This document shows positions 17,802 through 26,441 of a stretch of DNA of 64,000 bases, piece by piece. The notes beneath the pieces are model-generated. The model made no database searches and was not told the DNA's origin. It saw only the letters and a list, made by a program, of their open reading frames with translations. Position 1 is the first letter of the stretch; each line of letters starts with the position of its first letter. Position numbers and translations under genes: made by a program. Origin of the DNA: PWQG01 sp040882255 (lineage in GTDB: Bacteria > Pseudomonadota > Gammaproteobacteria > Pseudomonadales > Pseudohongiellaceae); assembly GCA_040882255.1 (NCBI GenBank), contig JBBEBP010000011.1, forward strand, positions 248,001-312,000. Direction: 5' to 3'.

Positions 17802-17830
17802 ATTCTGAAACAAATGTCGTAGCTGGTAAA
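17802..17830 (-). promoter_or_regulatory. possible cysH promoter
   Basis: On the minus strand TTTACC and CAGAAT are separated by 17 bp, with the -10 about 33 bp before the cysH start. This resembles a sigma-70 promoter with a weak -10. A CysB site would be expected upstream but was not recognised. Confidence 0.35.
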
Positions 17831-17948
17831 GCGCAGAGCGGACTCTGTCACCACATGACAGGCCGCTGTGCGGTCCGGCAGTGGCAAGGCGCCGGAGATC
17901 ATGTAAAATTCCGGGTTTTCCGCTGACGATTGATGTGTGAGGTGTGAC

Positions 17949-18569
17949 TTGGAAATCGCCTGTCTTGACCTGGAAGGGGTGCTGGTACCGGAAATCTGGA
18001 TCGGGTTCGCGGAGCGGACCGGAATCAGGGAACTGCGGGCCACGACACGGGATATTCCGGACTACGATGTGTTGATGCAGCAGCGTCTGCGGCTGTTGCG
18101 CGAGCACGGCCTGGGGTTGCCGGACATCCAGGAGGTTATCGCCGGTCTCAGCCCGCTGCCCGGCGCGGTGGAATTCGTCGACTGGCTACGGGAACGATTC
18201 CAGGTGGTCATCCTTTCCGACACCTTCTACGAGTTCTCTCAGCCACTGATGCGGCAACTGGGATTCCCGACCCTGTTCTGTCACCGGCTGGTGGCGGATG
18301 ACGAGGGCGCCATCATTGATTACCGGTTGCGTCAGCAGGACCCGAAACGTCAGTGCATCAAGGCTTTCCACGGGCTGAATTTCCGCTGCATCGCGGCGGG
18401 TGACTCCTACAATGACACCACGATGCTGGCCGAGGCGGACGCCGGCATTCTGTTCAGCGCCCCCGACAAGGTGATCCGGGAGTTTCCCCAGTACCCCGCA
18501 GTGCATGACTATGAAGCGCTGAGACAGGCGTTCCTGGATGCCAGCGAGCGGGATCTTTCCTTGAAGTGA
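17949..18569 (+). CDS. thrH: bifunctional phosphoserine phosphatase/homoserine phosphotransferase ThrH
   Basis: HAD-family enzyme known from Pseudomonas to dephosphorylate phosphoserine and to transfer the phosphate to homoserine. The frame is open from GTG 17937, but ThrH proteins start MEIACLDLEGVLVPEIW; that start is TTG 17949 here, with GAGGTG five bases upstream, giving 206 residues. Motifs: DLEGVLVPE (HAD motif I), VILSDTFYEFSQPLMRQLGFPTLFC, DPKRQ, and AAGDSYNDTTML (motif IV). A ThrB homoserine kinase is also encoded in this window (53956-54912), so ThrH is probably not the only route to phosphohomoserine. Convergent with pabB, 3-bp gap. Confidence 0.93.
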   Translation: MEIACLDLEGVLVPEIWIGFAERTGIRELRATTRDIPDYDVLMQQRLRLLREHGLGLPDIQEVIAGLSPLPGAVEFVDWLRERFQVVILSDTFYEFSQPLMRQLGFPTLFCHRLVADDEGAIIDYRLRQQDPKRQCIKAFHGLNFRCIAAGDSYNDTTMLAEADAGILFSAPDKVIREFPQYPAVHDYEALRQAFLDASERDLSLK

Positions 18570-18572
18570 ATT

Positions 18573-19952
18573 CTACTGTATCGATTCCAGTGTGTTGATA
18601 AGAAGAGAGATCTTGTCGATTGTTTCCTGGTACTCCAGCTCACTGTCCGAGTCTGATACGATGCCGCCGCCGCCCCAGCAGTAGATGTGATCGGAATCAC
18701 AGAGCAGGGTGCGGATGGCGATGCTGCTGTCCAGATTGCCGTCGAAGCCGGCCCGCACCACGCTGCCGCAGTAGACCGAACGGTGATCCGGTTCCAGCGT
18801 ATCGATGATTTCCATGGCGCGGATTTTCGGCGCACCCGTGATGGAGCCGCCGGGGAAGCAGGCGTGCAGCAGCGCCAGCGCATGATCGCCCTCGCGCAGC
18901 TCTCCCGTTATCGAACTGACCAGATGATGAACAGCGGTATAGGACTGCAACTCGAACAGGGTTTCTACCCGCACACTGCCGGTGGCACAGCGGCTACCCA
19001 GGTCATTGCGCAGCAGGTCCACGATCATCAGGTTCTCGGCCCGATCCTTGGCGCTGTGCCGCAGGGAGTCAGCCAGTTGCCGGTCTTCTTCCGCTGTCTG
19101 GCCGCGCCGCCGGGTGCCCTTGATGGGCTGCGTCAGCACCTTGCTCTCCTCCACGCGAAGGAACCGTTCCGGTGACAGGCTCAGCACGGCTTCGCCGGAA
19201 GCCGCTTCCAGGTAGGCGGAAAACGGACTGTGGCTGGTCTGGCGCAGGCGCAGGTAGGCCTGTAGCGGATCTCCCGCATAGCCGGCATGAAAACGCTGGG
19301 CCAGATTGGCCTGATAGCAATCCCCGGCCTCGATCCATTGCTTGAGCCGGTTGAAGGCCCGCCGGTAGTGATCCTGTTCGATACTGGCCCGGAACGGGCT
19401 CCGTAACTCGAAGGAAGGAATCTCGATGCGATCAGCGCTGGTCTGGTGCAGGGCAGCGCGGACCCGCTCGCGGGTGGTGGCCGGGCATTCCGGCAGAAAA
19501 AACAGCGTGCAACGCTGTTGCTCGTGATCCACGGTCAGTGCCCACTGATAGACGCCAAAGCGGGCATCGGGCAAGCGGGGCTGTGGATGCTCCGCCGTGC
19601 CTGCCCGTCGTCGCAATGGCACCAGATCACGGCGCGATGCGTAGCCGAGGTAGCCGATGGCGCCGCCGCGAAACGGCAGGCGCGCCAGACGCTCGTCCCC
19701 GAGCGTGTCTGCGCCGGGCCCCAGTGCGGACAGTGCCTGTTGCAGATCCGCAAAGATGTCCGGCCCGGGAGCGTCTCCGGCCGGCAGGGTCAGTATGGTG
19801 GCCGGCAGGGCCGTGAGAATGTCAAAGCGGGCATGGGGTTGCCGGCTCAGTCCGCTGTCCAGGAATGCGGCGTCATCCAGTGCCGCCAGCCGCTGCATCC
19901 ACGTGGCACTGTCGCGGCGGTAGGGCAGCGTTTCTACTTCCAGTGCTGGCAT
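18573..19952 (-). CDS. pabB: aminodeoxychorismate synthase component I
   Basis: Chorismate-utilising enzyme making 4-amino-4-deoxychorismate for folate synthesis, with ammonia from a separate PabA glutamine amidotransferase not seen in this window. 459 residues. The C-terminal catalytic domain shows PIKGTRRRG, where the lysine after PI marks PabB rather than anthranilate synthase TrpE, followed by ENLMIVDLLRNDLG and FPGGSITGAPKIRAMEIID. The N-terminal half is the weakly conserved regulatory half. A GGGGAA ribosome binding site precedes the ATG. Probably in one transcript with the small ORF and roxA upstream. Confidence 0.93.
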   Translation of the reverse strand: MPALEVETLPYRRDSATWMQRLAALDDAAFLDSGLSRQPHARFDILTALPATILTLPAGDAPGPDIFADLQQALSALGPGADTLGDERLARLPFRGGAIGYLGYASRRDLVPLRRRAGTAEHPQPRLPDARFGVYQWALTVDHEQQRCTLFFLPECPATTRERVRAALHQTSADRIEIPSFELRSPFRASIEQDHYRRAFNRLKQWIEAGDCYQANLAQRFHAGYAGDPLQAYLRLRQTSHSPFSAYLEAASGEAVLSLSPERFLRVEESKVLTQPIKGTRRRGQTAEEDRQLADSLRHSAKDRAENLMIVDLLRNDLGSRCATGSVRVETLFELQSYTAVHHLVSSITGELREGDHALALLHACFPGGSITGAPKIRAMEIIDTLEPDHRSVYCGSVVRAGFDGNLDSSIAIRTLLCDSDHIYCWGGGGIVSDSDSELEYQETIDKISLLINTLESIQ

Positions 19953-19963
19953 GTATTCCCCGT

Positions 19964-20065
19964 TCAGTCCTGCGGCCGGACCCGGATATCGATCCCGTCG
20001 ATCAGCGTCTGCCAGTTGCCGATCACACCGTTGTATGGGTGATCACTCCAGGTCGGGATCGTCAT
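19964..20065 (-). CDS. candidate 33-residue small protein between roxA and pabB
   Basis: A short frame fills most of the 90-bp gap between roxA and pabB. It starts at ATG 20065 inside the roxA 3' end, with a strong AAGGAG seven bases upstream, and stops 11 nt before pabB. The peptide starts MTIPTWSDHPYNG, has a central NWQTLIDGIDI and ends RVRPQD. Nearly all third codon positions after the overlap are G or C, as in the flanking genes, which argues for coding selection. No family is recognised and no signal or membrane segment is seen. It could instead be a coupling peptide keeping ribosomes on the message between roxA and pabB. Confidence 0.45.
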   Translation of the reverse strand: MTIPTWSDHPYNGVIGNWQTLIDGIDIRVRPQD

Positions 20066-21209
20066 AGGGCGGCTCCTTCAGCAGACTGCCCTGATTGTAC
20101 AGGGACTCCAGTAACGACAGGGCGGCGTCCTGCCGGCCCGTCTCCATTGCTGCGGTGATCCGGTCCAGGCGGTGGTCGCAGAGTGATTCCACCAGTGGCG
20201 CCAGGCCGTTGGGGCAATGCAGTGACTGACCGTCAGCAAACACCTGCAGTTCGCCGGCATGACGGGCGAAGGCAAAGCGGGCACCGGGCGCCTTGTACAG
20301 CGGTTTTCCCTGCGCCAGATGGGAGGACATGCCGGTGTCATCCTCGTCCTCGACCAGCAGCTCCGGGTAGCGGGGCCGGGTCATGTGCTCACCGAACCAG
20401 GTGGTGATGGCAGTGCTGTCGATCAACGTGTTAAGGATACTTTCCAGCTGATCGGTGGCGCTTTCCGGGATCTCACCCGGGTGTACGGGAGGGGTGAGCT
20501 GACGGTCCGTGTAGCGTTGCCCCGGATCACAATGATCGGCCAGGAACGCCGCCAGGCCGGTGATGATCTCGGCGTGGGACGGTGCCCTGAAACCCACGGA
20601 CCAGGTCAATGAGGTATCGATGGCGATGCCGTGGTGGGCGTAGCGGGCCGGTATATAGAGAATGTCGCCGCCCTGTACTTCGTGTTCTTCGTGTATCTCG
20701 AAGTTGTCCATCAGGCGCAGGCCGCTGTCCTCGTCAACGGGCGTGTCGGCGTCGCAGACCTGGCCGATCTGCCAGCGCTTCCGGCCTGCGCCCTGGATCA
20801 GGAACACGTCGTAGTGGTCGAAGTGGGGGCCTGCGCTGCCGCCATCGCCCGAACAGCTGGCCATGATATCGTCCAGGCGCCACCCGGGCAGGAAGTCAAA
20901 GCTCTGCAGCAGGGCACGGGCAGCGGGGTGCCATTGATCCACCGCCTGCACCAGCAGGCAGAAATTCCGTTCACCCAGGCCGGCGAGTGTCTGCGGGTCG
21001 AACGGGCCATGGTCGAGCTGCCAGCCACTGTTGTGGCCATCATGACGGATCAGACGGGATTCCACCGCCTCCTCACAGGCCAGCCCGGCCAGCTCGTCGG
21101 CATCCAGGGGATCGGCGAAGGCACCCTCGCCGCGGATCAGTAGCGGTTTCTGCTGCCAGTAGTGCGTCAGGAACTGCTGCCTGTCGAATCTTTCGGGGAA
21201 CAGTCGCAT
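20043..21209 (-). CDS. roxA: ribosomal protein uL16 3-hydroxylase (JmjC/cupin oxygenase) RoxA
   Basis: 2-oxoglutarate- and Fe(II)-dependent oxygenase that hydroxylates an arginine of 50S protein L16 (E. coli YcfD/RoxA). The open frame extends to 21440, over purB, but ATG 21209 starts the family-like MRLFPERFDRQQFLTHYWQQKP and gives 388 residues. JmjC iron ligands: H129 and D131 in GPHFDHYDVFLIQGAGRKRW, third histidine in YIPARYAHHGIA (192-193). The C-terminal winged-helix region follows from about 280. Five bases downstream of purB, same operon. Confidence 0.92.
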   Translation of the reverse strand: MRLFPERFDRQQFLTHYWQQKPLLIRGEGAFADPLDADELAGLACEEAVESRLIRHDGHNSGWQLDHGPFDPQTLAGLGERNFCLLVQAVDQWHPAARALLQSFDFLPGWRLDDIMASCSGDGGSAGPHFDHYDVFLIQGAGRKRWQIGQVCDADTPVDEDSGLRLMDNFEIHEEHEVQGGDILYIPARYAHHGIAIDTSLTWSVGFRAPSHAEIITGLAAFLADHCDPGQRYTDRQLTPPVHPGEIPESATDQLESILNTLIDSTAITTWFGEHMTRPRYPELLVEDEDDTGMSSHLAQGKPLYKAPGARFAFARHAGELQVFADGQSLHCPNGLAPLVESLCDHRLDRITAAMETGRQDAALSLLESLYNQGSLLKEPPYDDPDLE

Positions 21210-21214
21210 GGAAA

Positions 21215-22591
21215 TCAGATTCTGTCCGCCTGTTTTGCCGCGTTGCCGGTGTAGGTCTCGGGGCGCAGCGTACGCAGCTGCTGGCGGGCCTCCTCCGGAA
21301 TGTCCAGTGAGTCGATGAACCCGGCCAGTTTTTCGGCATCGATACGCTGGCCCCGGGTCAACTCCTTGAGTTTCTCGTAGGCCTGTTCCACCCCGTAGCG
21401 GCGCATCACGGTCTGCACCGGCTCGGCCAGCACTTCCCATGCGTCGTCCAGGTCCGCCTGCAGGCGTTCGGCATTGATCGTGAGTTTGCCAAGGCCTTTC
21501 AGGGTGGCCTGGTAGGCAATGGCGCTGTGGGCGAAGCCCACGCCGATATTCCGCAGTACGGTAGAGTCGGTCAGGTCACGCTGCCAACGCGAGACGGGCA
21601 GCTTCTCGCCCAGGTGTTGCATGACCGCGTTGGCGATACCGAGGTTGCCTTCCGAATTCTCGAAATCGATGGGATTGACCTTGTGCGGCATGGTGGAGGA
21701 TCCCACTTCGCCGGCCACGGCGCGTTGCCGGAAATAACCCAACGAGATGTAGCCCCACAGGTCGCGATCCAGGTCCGTCAGCACGGTATTGAAGCGGCAG
21801 ATGCCCGAGAACAGTTCGGCGATGTAGTCGTGTGGCTCGATCTGCGTGGTGTAGGGATTCCAGGTCAGCCCCAGCGTTTCGACGAAGCGCTTCGCATGTG
21901 CGGCCCAGTCCACTTCGGGATAGGCGACAAGGTGGGCGTTGTAGTTGCCCACTGCGCCGTTGATCTTGCCCAGAATCTCACTGGCGGCAAACTGGTCCAT
22001 CTGGCGCTGCAGTCGGTGGACGACGTTGGCGAGTTCCTTGCCGACCGTGGTGGGCGAGGCGCTCTGTCCATGGGTGCGCGACAGCATGGGTTGTTCCGCG
22101 TGTTCATGGGCCAGGTCACGCAGGCGTTCAATGAGTTTTTCCATCATCGGCAGCATGACCAGGTCCCGGCCATCGCGCAGCATCAGAGCGTAGGCCAGGT
22201 TGTTGATGTCCTCCGAGGTGCAGGCGAAGTGAATGAACTCGCTCTGTGTGGCGGCTTCGGGATGTCCGGAGACTTTCTCCCGGATGAAATATTCGACCGC
22301 TTTCACGTCATGATTGGTGGTGGCCTCGATCTCCTTGACGCGTCGTGCATCCTCCATGGAGAAGTTCTCGATCAGACTGTCCAGCAGGGCGTTGCCGGCC
22401 TTGCTCAGCGCGGGCGCCTCGTTGATGTCCGGATGGGCGGCCAGTTGCTGCAGCCAGCGCACTTCGACAATCACACGGTAGCGGATCAGGGCGTATTCAC
22501 TGAAGTAGTGGCTCAGGTCTTCCACTTTGTTGCGGTAGCGGCCGTCAACGGGGGAAATGGCGCTCAGGTTGTCGAATGCGATGGTGCTCAT
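21215..22591 (-). CDS. purB: adenylosuccinate lyase
   Basis: Catalyses two fumarate-releasing steps of purine synthesis (SAICAR to AICAR, adenylosuccinate to AMP). ATG 22591 (MSTIAFDNLSAISPVDGRYRNK) gives 458 residues, near the E. coli length; the longer open frame upstream overlaps hflD. Family signature GSSTMPHKVNPIDFENSEGNLG (flexible catalytic loop with the active serine) and SRTHGQSASPTTVGKE are visible. The start overlaps the hflD stop by 4 nt (ATGA). Confidence 0.96.
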   Translation of the reverse strand: MSTIAFDNLSAISPVDGRYRNKVEDLSHYFSEYALIRYRVIVEVRWLQQLAAHPDINEAPALSKAGNALLDSLIENFSMEDARRVKEIEATTNHDVKAVEYFIREKVSGHPEAATQSEFIHFACTSEDINNLAYALMLRDGRDLVMLPMMEKLIERLRDLAHEHAEQPMLSRTHGQSASPTTVGKELANVVHRLQRQMDQFAASEILGKINGAVGNYNAHLVAYPEVDWAAHAKRFVETLGLTWNPYTTQIEPHDYIAELFSGICRFNTVLTDLDRDLWGYISLGYFRQRAVAGEVGSSTMPHKVNPIDFENSEGNLGIANAVMQHLGEKLPVSRWQRDLTDSTVLRNIGVGFAHSAIAYQATLKGLGKLTINAERLQADLDDAWEVLAEPVQTVMRRYGVEQAYEKLKELTRGQRIDAEKLAGFIDSLDIPEEARQQLRTLRPETYTGNAAKQADRI

Positions 22592-23292
22592 GATGCGGAA
22601 TCGTCCTCGGTTGGCGAATAGGAGTTGAGCCGGATCAGGCGGCGCCGGATCGTGGCAATGGTTTCCTTGATGCGTTTCTTGTAGAGGAACAGCTGCCAGC
22701 GCCGTCCGCCAAGCTGGTGCCACAGTACGGCCGAGCGGATACCGGTCAGCAGCAGTGCGCGGATACGGTCGGCGACTTCCTGGCGGCGCAGGTGTTCCGG
22801 GTTGCCGGCCACGTGAATCCGGAAGGTCAGGTTGCTCAGCGTTTCCTGGTAGAGTCGCGACAGTTCCAGGTAGTCGCTGTCCTCGTAGACGGAGGGCAGC
22901 TCGCCGTGCCAGTGGGTGGCCATGGTTTCCAGTCGCTGACGGATGGTTTCCTGCATTTTTCCGTTGCGCAGGAATTTCTTCTGCAGCACCAGGATACCCA
23001 GCAGATAGCGGGCCTCCTCTGCGTGCTCCTTGAGACCCTGGCCATCCAGGCTTTCCTGCAGGGCCTGAAGACCCTGGCTGAGCGCGGCCGGGTCCCGGTA
23101 GATGTCAGCCACGCTGCCCGGGTTGGTCACAAATAACGTGCGCACCAGGCTGCCCAGCTGCTGCTCGTTGGTCTGTCCGCGGGTGGCGAGCTGATGAACC
23201 AGCACGGCGCATTGCATGGTCGCGCCGAGCGCCATGTTGCGGTACTCCCAGTCGCTGAACCCTTCAGTCCTGCTGGCGGATGTATTGCTCAA
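22588..23292 (-). CDS. hflD: HflD-like high-frequency-lysogenisation protein homologue
   Basis: Peripheral membrane protein homologous to E. coli HflD, which binds phage lambda CII; its cellular role elsewhere is unclear. Start chosen: TTG 23292, preceded by GGAGGAG at six bases, giving 234 residues. An alternative ATG at 23235 with GGGAG upstream gives 215 residues, closer to the 213 of E. coli, so the N-terminus is uncertain. The helical core LGATMQCAVLVHQLATRGQ and ARYLLGILVLQKKFLRN match the family. It overlaps the mnmA 3' end by 29 nt. The order mnmA-hflD-purB is conserved in gammaproteobacteria. Confidence 0.88.
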   Translation of the reverse strand: MSNTSASRTEGFSDWEYRNMALGATMQCAVLVHQLATRGQTNEQQLGSLVRTLFVTNPGSVADIYRDPAALSQGLQALQESLDGQGLKEHAEEARYLLGILVLQKKFLRNGKMQETIRQRLETMATHWHGELPSVYEDSDYLELSRLYQETLSNLTFRIHVAGNPEHLRRQEVADRIRALLLTGIRSAVLWHQLGGRRWQLFLYKKRIKETIATIRRRLIRLNSYSPTEDDSAS

Positions 23293-24361
23293 TGACGGCT
23301 CCTCCGAGACAGATGTCGTCCTGATAGAAAACGATGACCTGGCCGGGCGTCACCGCACGTTGTGGCTGGTCGAATGTCACTTCCAGACGGCCTGCGCCGG
23401 CATCGTGCACGGTACAGGCCTGGTCCGGCTGGCGGTAGCGGATCTTCGCCGTGCATTGCAATGGCATGGATGGCGCACCGTTGATCCAGTTCATCTGCGA
23501 CGCCCGCAGCCCCTGTGAATAGAGCCGGGGATGATCGTTGCCCTGGGCCACCACCAGCACGTTGCGGTCCAGGTCCTTGTCCACCACATACCAGGGTGCC
23601 TCGCTGTGATGGGGCAGGCCACCGATACCAAGCCCCTGGCGCTGTCCATAGGTATGATACATCAGCCCCTGGTGTTCGCCGATGACTTCTCCCCCGGTGG
23701 TCTCGATCACACCCGGCTGCGCTGGCAGATAGCGTTGCAGGAAGTCGCTGAAACGGCGTTCGCCGATGAAGCAGATGCCGGTGCTGTCTTTCTTGTCGTG
23801 GGTCTGGAAGCCGTGATCTTCCGCGATGCGTCGCACCTCGCTCTTGTCGAGCTCGCCGACCGGGAACAGGCTTTTTGCCAGACTTTCCTCGTTGACCGCG
23901 CACAGGAAGTAGCTCTGATCCTTGTTGCCATCCAGGCCTTTCAGCAGGCGGGTGTGACCGCCACGTTCGGCCCTGCGCACGTAATGCCCGGTGGCAATCA
24001 GTTCGCCACCCAGCATCAACGCGTATTCCAGAAAGGCCTTGAACTTGATCTCGCGGTTGCAGAGGATGTCCGGGTTCGGTGTGCGGCCCGCGCGGTACTC
24101 CGCGAGGAAATACTCGAAGACATGGTCCCAGTACTCGGCAGCGAAATTTGCCGTGTGCAGGTGAATACCCAGCCGGTCAGCCACCGACTGCGCATCGGCC
24201 AGGTCGGCCCGGGCTGTGCAGTATTCCGTGTCATCATCCTCTTCCCAGTTCTTCATGAACAGGCCTTCGACCTGATAGCCTTGCTGCTGGAGCAGCAGTG
24301 CGGCAACAGAAGAGTCGACGCCGCCGGACATGCCGACGATCACTTTGGGCGTTTGTGCCAT
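23264..24361 (-). CDS. mnmA: tRNA 2-thiouridine(34) synthase
   Basis: Adds sulfur to U34 of tRNA-Glu, -Gln and -Lys, receiving it from TusE. ATG 24361 begins MAQTPKVIVGMSGGVDSSV and yields 365 residues; an upstream in-frame TTG at 24385 has no better ribosome site. Visible: PP-loop GMSGGVDSS (10-18) and the two catalytic cysteines C101 (ILCNREIKF) and C197 (STGICFIGER), matching E. coli positions 102 and 199. Its sulfur-relay partners tusD, tusC, tusB and tusE are at 44.4-45.8 kb in this window. Confidence 0.95.
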   Translation of the reverse strand: MAQTPKVIVGMSGGVDSSVAALLLQQQGYQVEGLFMKNWEEDDDTEYCTARADLADAQSVADRLGIHLHTANFAAEYWDHVFEYFLAEYRAGRTPNPDILCNREIKFKAFLEYALMLGGELIATGHYVRRAERGGHTRLLKGLDGNKDQSYFLCAVNEESLAKSLFPVGELDKSEVRRIAEDHGFQTHDKKDSTGICFIGERRFSDFLQRYLPAQPGVIETTGGEVIGEHQGLMYHTYGQRQGLGIGGLPHHSEAPWYVVDKDLDRNVLVVAQGNDHPRLYSQGLRASQMNWINGAPSMPLQCTAKIRYRQPDQACTVHDAGAGRLEVTFDQPQRAVTPGQVIVFYQDDICLGGAVIEQYIRQQD

Positions 24362-24555
24362 GGGTACTGTCCGTGCTCTGGTCAACGGGTCCGATCAACG
24401 GGACTGTGCGAAGAGGGGCGCCATGTTACCGTAAAAGGGTGAAAATTGCTTCCCCGGCCTGCTCACCCCCTCCACTTGTGGCGCCGGAAAGGCGATAATC
24501 ATCGTCCTGAAACGACAGCCGGCCAGACCGGTAACCCGAGAGCCTGGAGTAACGA

Positions 24556-25035
24556 ATGAGTGAACTGACGCACCTCGACGCGCAGGGCCGTGCACAGATG
24601 GTGGATGTGGGCGGCAAGGAAGTCACGGAACGCAGCGCCCGTGCCTGCGCCGTGGTCAACATGGCGCCGGAAACCCTGCAGTTGATCGCCGAAGGCGGGC
24701 ACAAGAAAGGGGATGTGCTTGCCGTGGCCAGGATCGCGGGATTGCAGGCCGCCAAGAAAACAGCCGAGCTGATCCCGCTGTGCCATCCGTTGATGCTCAG
24801 TGCCGTGAATGTGGAGATCGAACTGGATGCCGGCAATCACCGCGCCGTTATCGAAACCGAATGCCGGCTGGCCGGGCGGACCGGCGTGGAAATGGAAGCC
24901 CTGACCGCCGCGTCAGTCGCTGCCCTGACGATCTATGACATGTGCAAGGCCGTGGACCGTGGCATGGTGATCGAATCGATCTGCCTGCTGGAAAAAGCCG
25001 GTGGCCGTTCCGGTCACTATCAGCGTCCCTCCTGA
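24556..25035 (+). CDS. moaC: cyclic pyranopterin monophosphate synthase
   Basis: Second step of molybdenum cofactor synthesis, acting with MoaA (not in this window). 159 residues, normal size. Visible: LTHLDAQGRAQMVDVGGKEVTERSARA, KKGDVLAVARIAGLQAAKKTAELIPLCHPL and VEMEALTAASVAALTIYDMCKA, the conserved hexamer-forming and active-site stretches. First gene of a compact moaC-moaD-moaE operon, divergent from mnmA. Confidence 0.96.
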   Translation: MSELTHLDAQGRAQMVDVGGKEVTERSARACAVVNMAPETLQLIAEGGHKKGDVLAVARIAGLQAAKKTAELIPLCHPLMLSAVNVEIELDAGNHRAVIETECRLAGRTGVEMEALTAASVAALTIYDMCKAVDRGMVIESICLLEKAGGRSGHYQRPS

Positions 25036-25053
25036 GAAAGACCGGAGACAAAC

Positions 25054-25308
25054 ATGCTCAGAATTCTGTTTTTCGCCAGTCTGCGCGAACAATTGGGGAC
25101 CGACCGGATGGAGCTTGCACTCCCCGGGGAGGTGGACAACGTGGAAGCGCTGGCCGGTCATCTGGCCGGGGAAGGCGGTGACGCGTGGCAGGTGCTGCTG
25201 GAGGACGGGCAGGTACTGGTGGCGGTGGATCAGACCATTGTTGATCGCCGGCACCCGCTGGAAGGCGACGAGGAAGTGGCCTTTTTTCCGCCGGTCACCG
25301 GCGGATGA
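25054..25308 (+). CDS. moaD: molybdopterin synthase sulfur-carrier subunit
   Basis: Ubiquitin-like sulfur carrier of molybdopterin synthase. 84 residues ending in the required Gly-Gly (PPVTGG), which is adenylated and thiocarboxylated. Starts MLRILFFASLREQLG. The ribosome site is GGAGA before the ATG. Lies 18 nt after moaC and 19 nt before moaE. Confidence 0.94.
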   Translation: MLRILFFASLREQLGTDRMELALPGEVDNVEALAGHLAGEGGDAWQVLLEDGQVLVAVDQTIVDRRHPLEGDEEVAFFPPVTGG

Positions 25309-25327
25309 AGTTCCGGAGGGTTCTGAC

Positions 25328-25786
25328 ATGATCAGTGTGCAACACGAGGACTTTGACATTGGCGAGCAGTATCGACTGCTGCGTGCGGATTCGGACAACG
25401 CGGGAGCGATCGTCACTTTTGCGGGACTGGTGCGCGAATACCATGGTGAGCCCGGCGGTAGCGAGGCGCCGGTTTCCCGCCTGACCCTGGAACACTATCC
25501 GGGCATGACGGAGAAGGCGCTGCAGCAGATTGAAGAGCAGGCGCGCGAGCGCTGGCCATTGCAGGCCTGCCGGATCATTCACCGGGTGGGGGCGCTGGAC
25601 AGCGGTGACCAGATCGTCTTTGTGGGTACCGCAAGCGCCCATCGGGCCGCCGCCTTCGAGGCGGCTGATTTCATTATGGATTACCTGAAGACCCGGGCGC
25701 CGTTCTGGAAGAAGCAGCAGCGTGGCGGACACAGTGAATGGGTGGAAAGCCGCGATACGGATTACCAGGCAGCCCGGCGCTGGTGA
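25328..25786 (+). CDS. moaE: molybdopterin synthase catalytic subunit
   Basis: Catalytic subunit transferring two sulfurs from MoaD thiocarboxylate to precursor Z. ATG 25328 is preceded by GGAGG and gives 152 residues; a longer open frame from 25001 is moaC/moaD read out of frame. Visible: AGAIVTFAGLVREYHG, LTLEHYPGMTEKAL, and the C-terminal KTRAPFWKKQQ with the catalytic lysines. Confidence 0.95.
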   Translation: MISVQHEDFDIGEQYRLLRADSDNAGAIVTFAGLVREYHGEPGGSEAPVSRLTLEHYPGMTEKALQQIEEQARERWPLQACRIIHRVGALDSGDQIVFVGTASAHRAAAFEAADFIMDYLKTRAPFWKKQQRGGHSEWVESRDTDYQAARRW

Positions 25787-25808
25787 AAGCGGCAGGTCCG
25801 CAGCGGAC

Positions 25809-26354
25809 TCAGTCGGGCGCCGTGACCAGACGGCTTTCGCCGGGCTGCAGCCCGTCAAGCCGGAAGTCGCCGATGCGCACCCGCACCAGTCGCAGTGTGG
25901 GGAAGCCGACAGCGGCGGTCATGCGGCGTGCCTGGCGGTTGCGACCTTCATACAGGACCAGCTCGATCCAGGAGGTGGGGATGTGCCGGCGCTCGCGGAT
26001 GGGGGGATTACGGGGCCACAAGGCCGGCTCGTCAATACGCCTGACCTCGGCTGGCCGGGTCATTCCATCTTTCAGGGGCAAACCCGCGCGTATTGCCTGC
26101 AGGGCCGCCTCGTCAACTTCTCCTTCCACCTGCGCCCAGTAGGTTTTACCCAGTTTGAAGCGGGGATCGGCGATACGTTGCTGGGTTCGTCCGCTGTCTG
26201 TCAGTAGCAGGAGCCCTTCGGAATCGCGGTCCAGCCGGCCGGCCGGATAGAAACCGGGCGCATCAATATGGTGAGCCAGTGTCTCGCGATTTCCACCGTC
26301 AGTGAACTGGGAAAGTACCTGGAACGGTTTATTGAAGAGAAGAATGCGTGACAT
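25809..26354 (-). CDS. rluE: 23S rRNA pseudouridine synthase RluE
   Basis: Isomerises U2457 of 23S rRNA in E. coli. 181 residues, RluE-type without an S4 domain: it starts directly with MSRILLFNKPFQVLSQFTDG. Catalytic aspartate D42 is in YPAGRLDRDSEGLLLLT. The C-terminal RQARRMTAAVGFPTLRLVRVRIG is the conserved binding strand. Convergent with moaE (22-bp gap). Confidence 0.93.
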   Translation of the reverse strand: MSRILLFNKPFQVLSQFTDGGNRETLAHHIDAPGFYPAGRLDRDSEGLLLLTDSGRTQQRIADPRFKLGKTYWAQVEGEVDEAALQAIRAGLPLKDGMTRPAEVRRIDEPALWPRNPPIRERRHIPTSWIELVLYEGRNRQARRMTAAVGFPTLRLVRVRIGDFRLDGLQPGESRLVTAPD

Positions 26355-26400
26355 GCATGTCCACAGAGCTGATCAGGGATGTCTCCGGACCGCCGTGGAA

Positions 26401-26432
26401 GGGGCGGCCGTCAGTTCCCCGACGACCGCCCC
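26401..26432 (-). terminator. hairpin downstream of cspD
   Basis: Twelve-bp stem (26401-26412 with 26421-26432, one G-U pair) and an 8-nt loop, just after the cspD stop. On the minus strand it is followed by only a short TTCC rather than a full U-tract, so it is a weak terminator candidate. Confidence 0.45.
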
Positions 26433-26441
26433 GGCGCGTCG

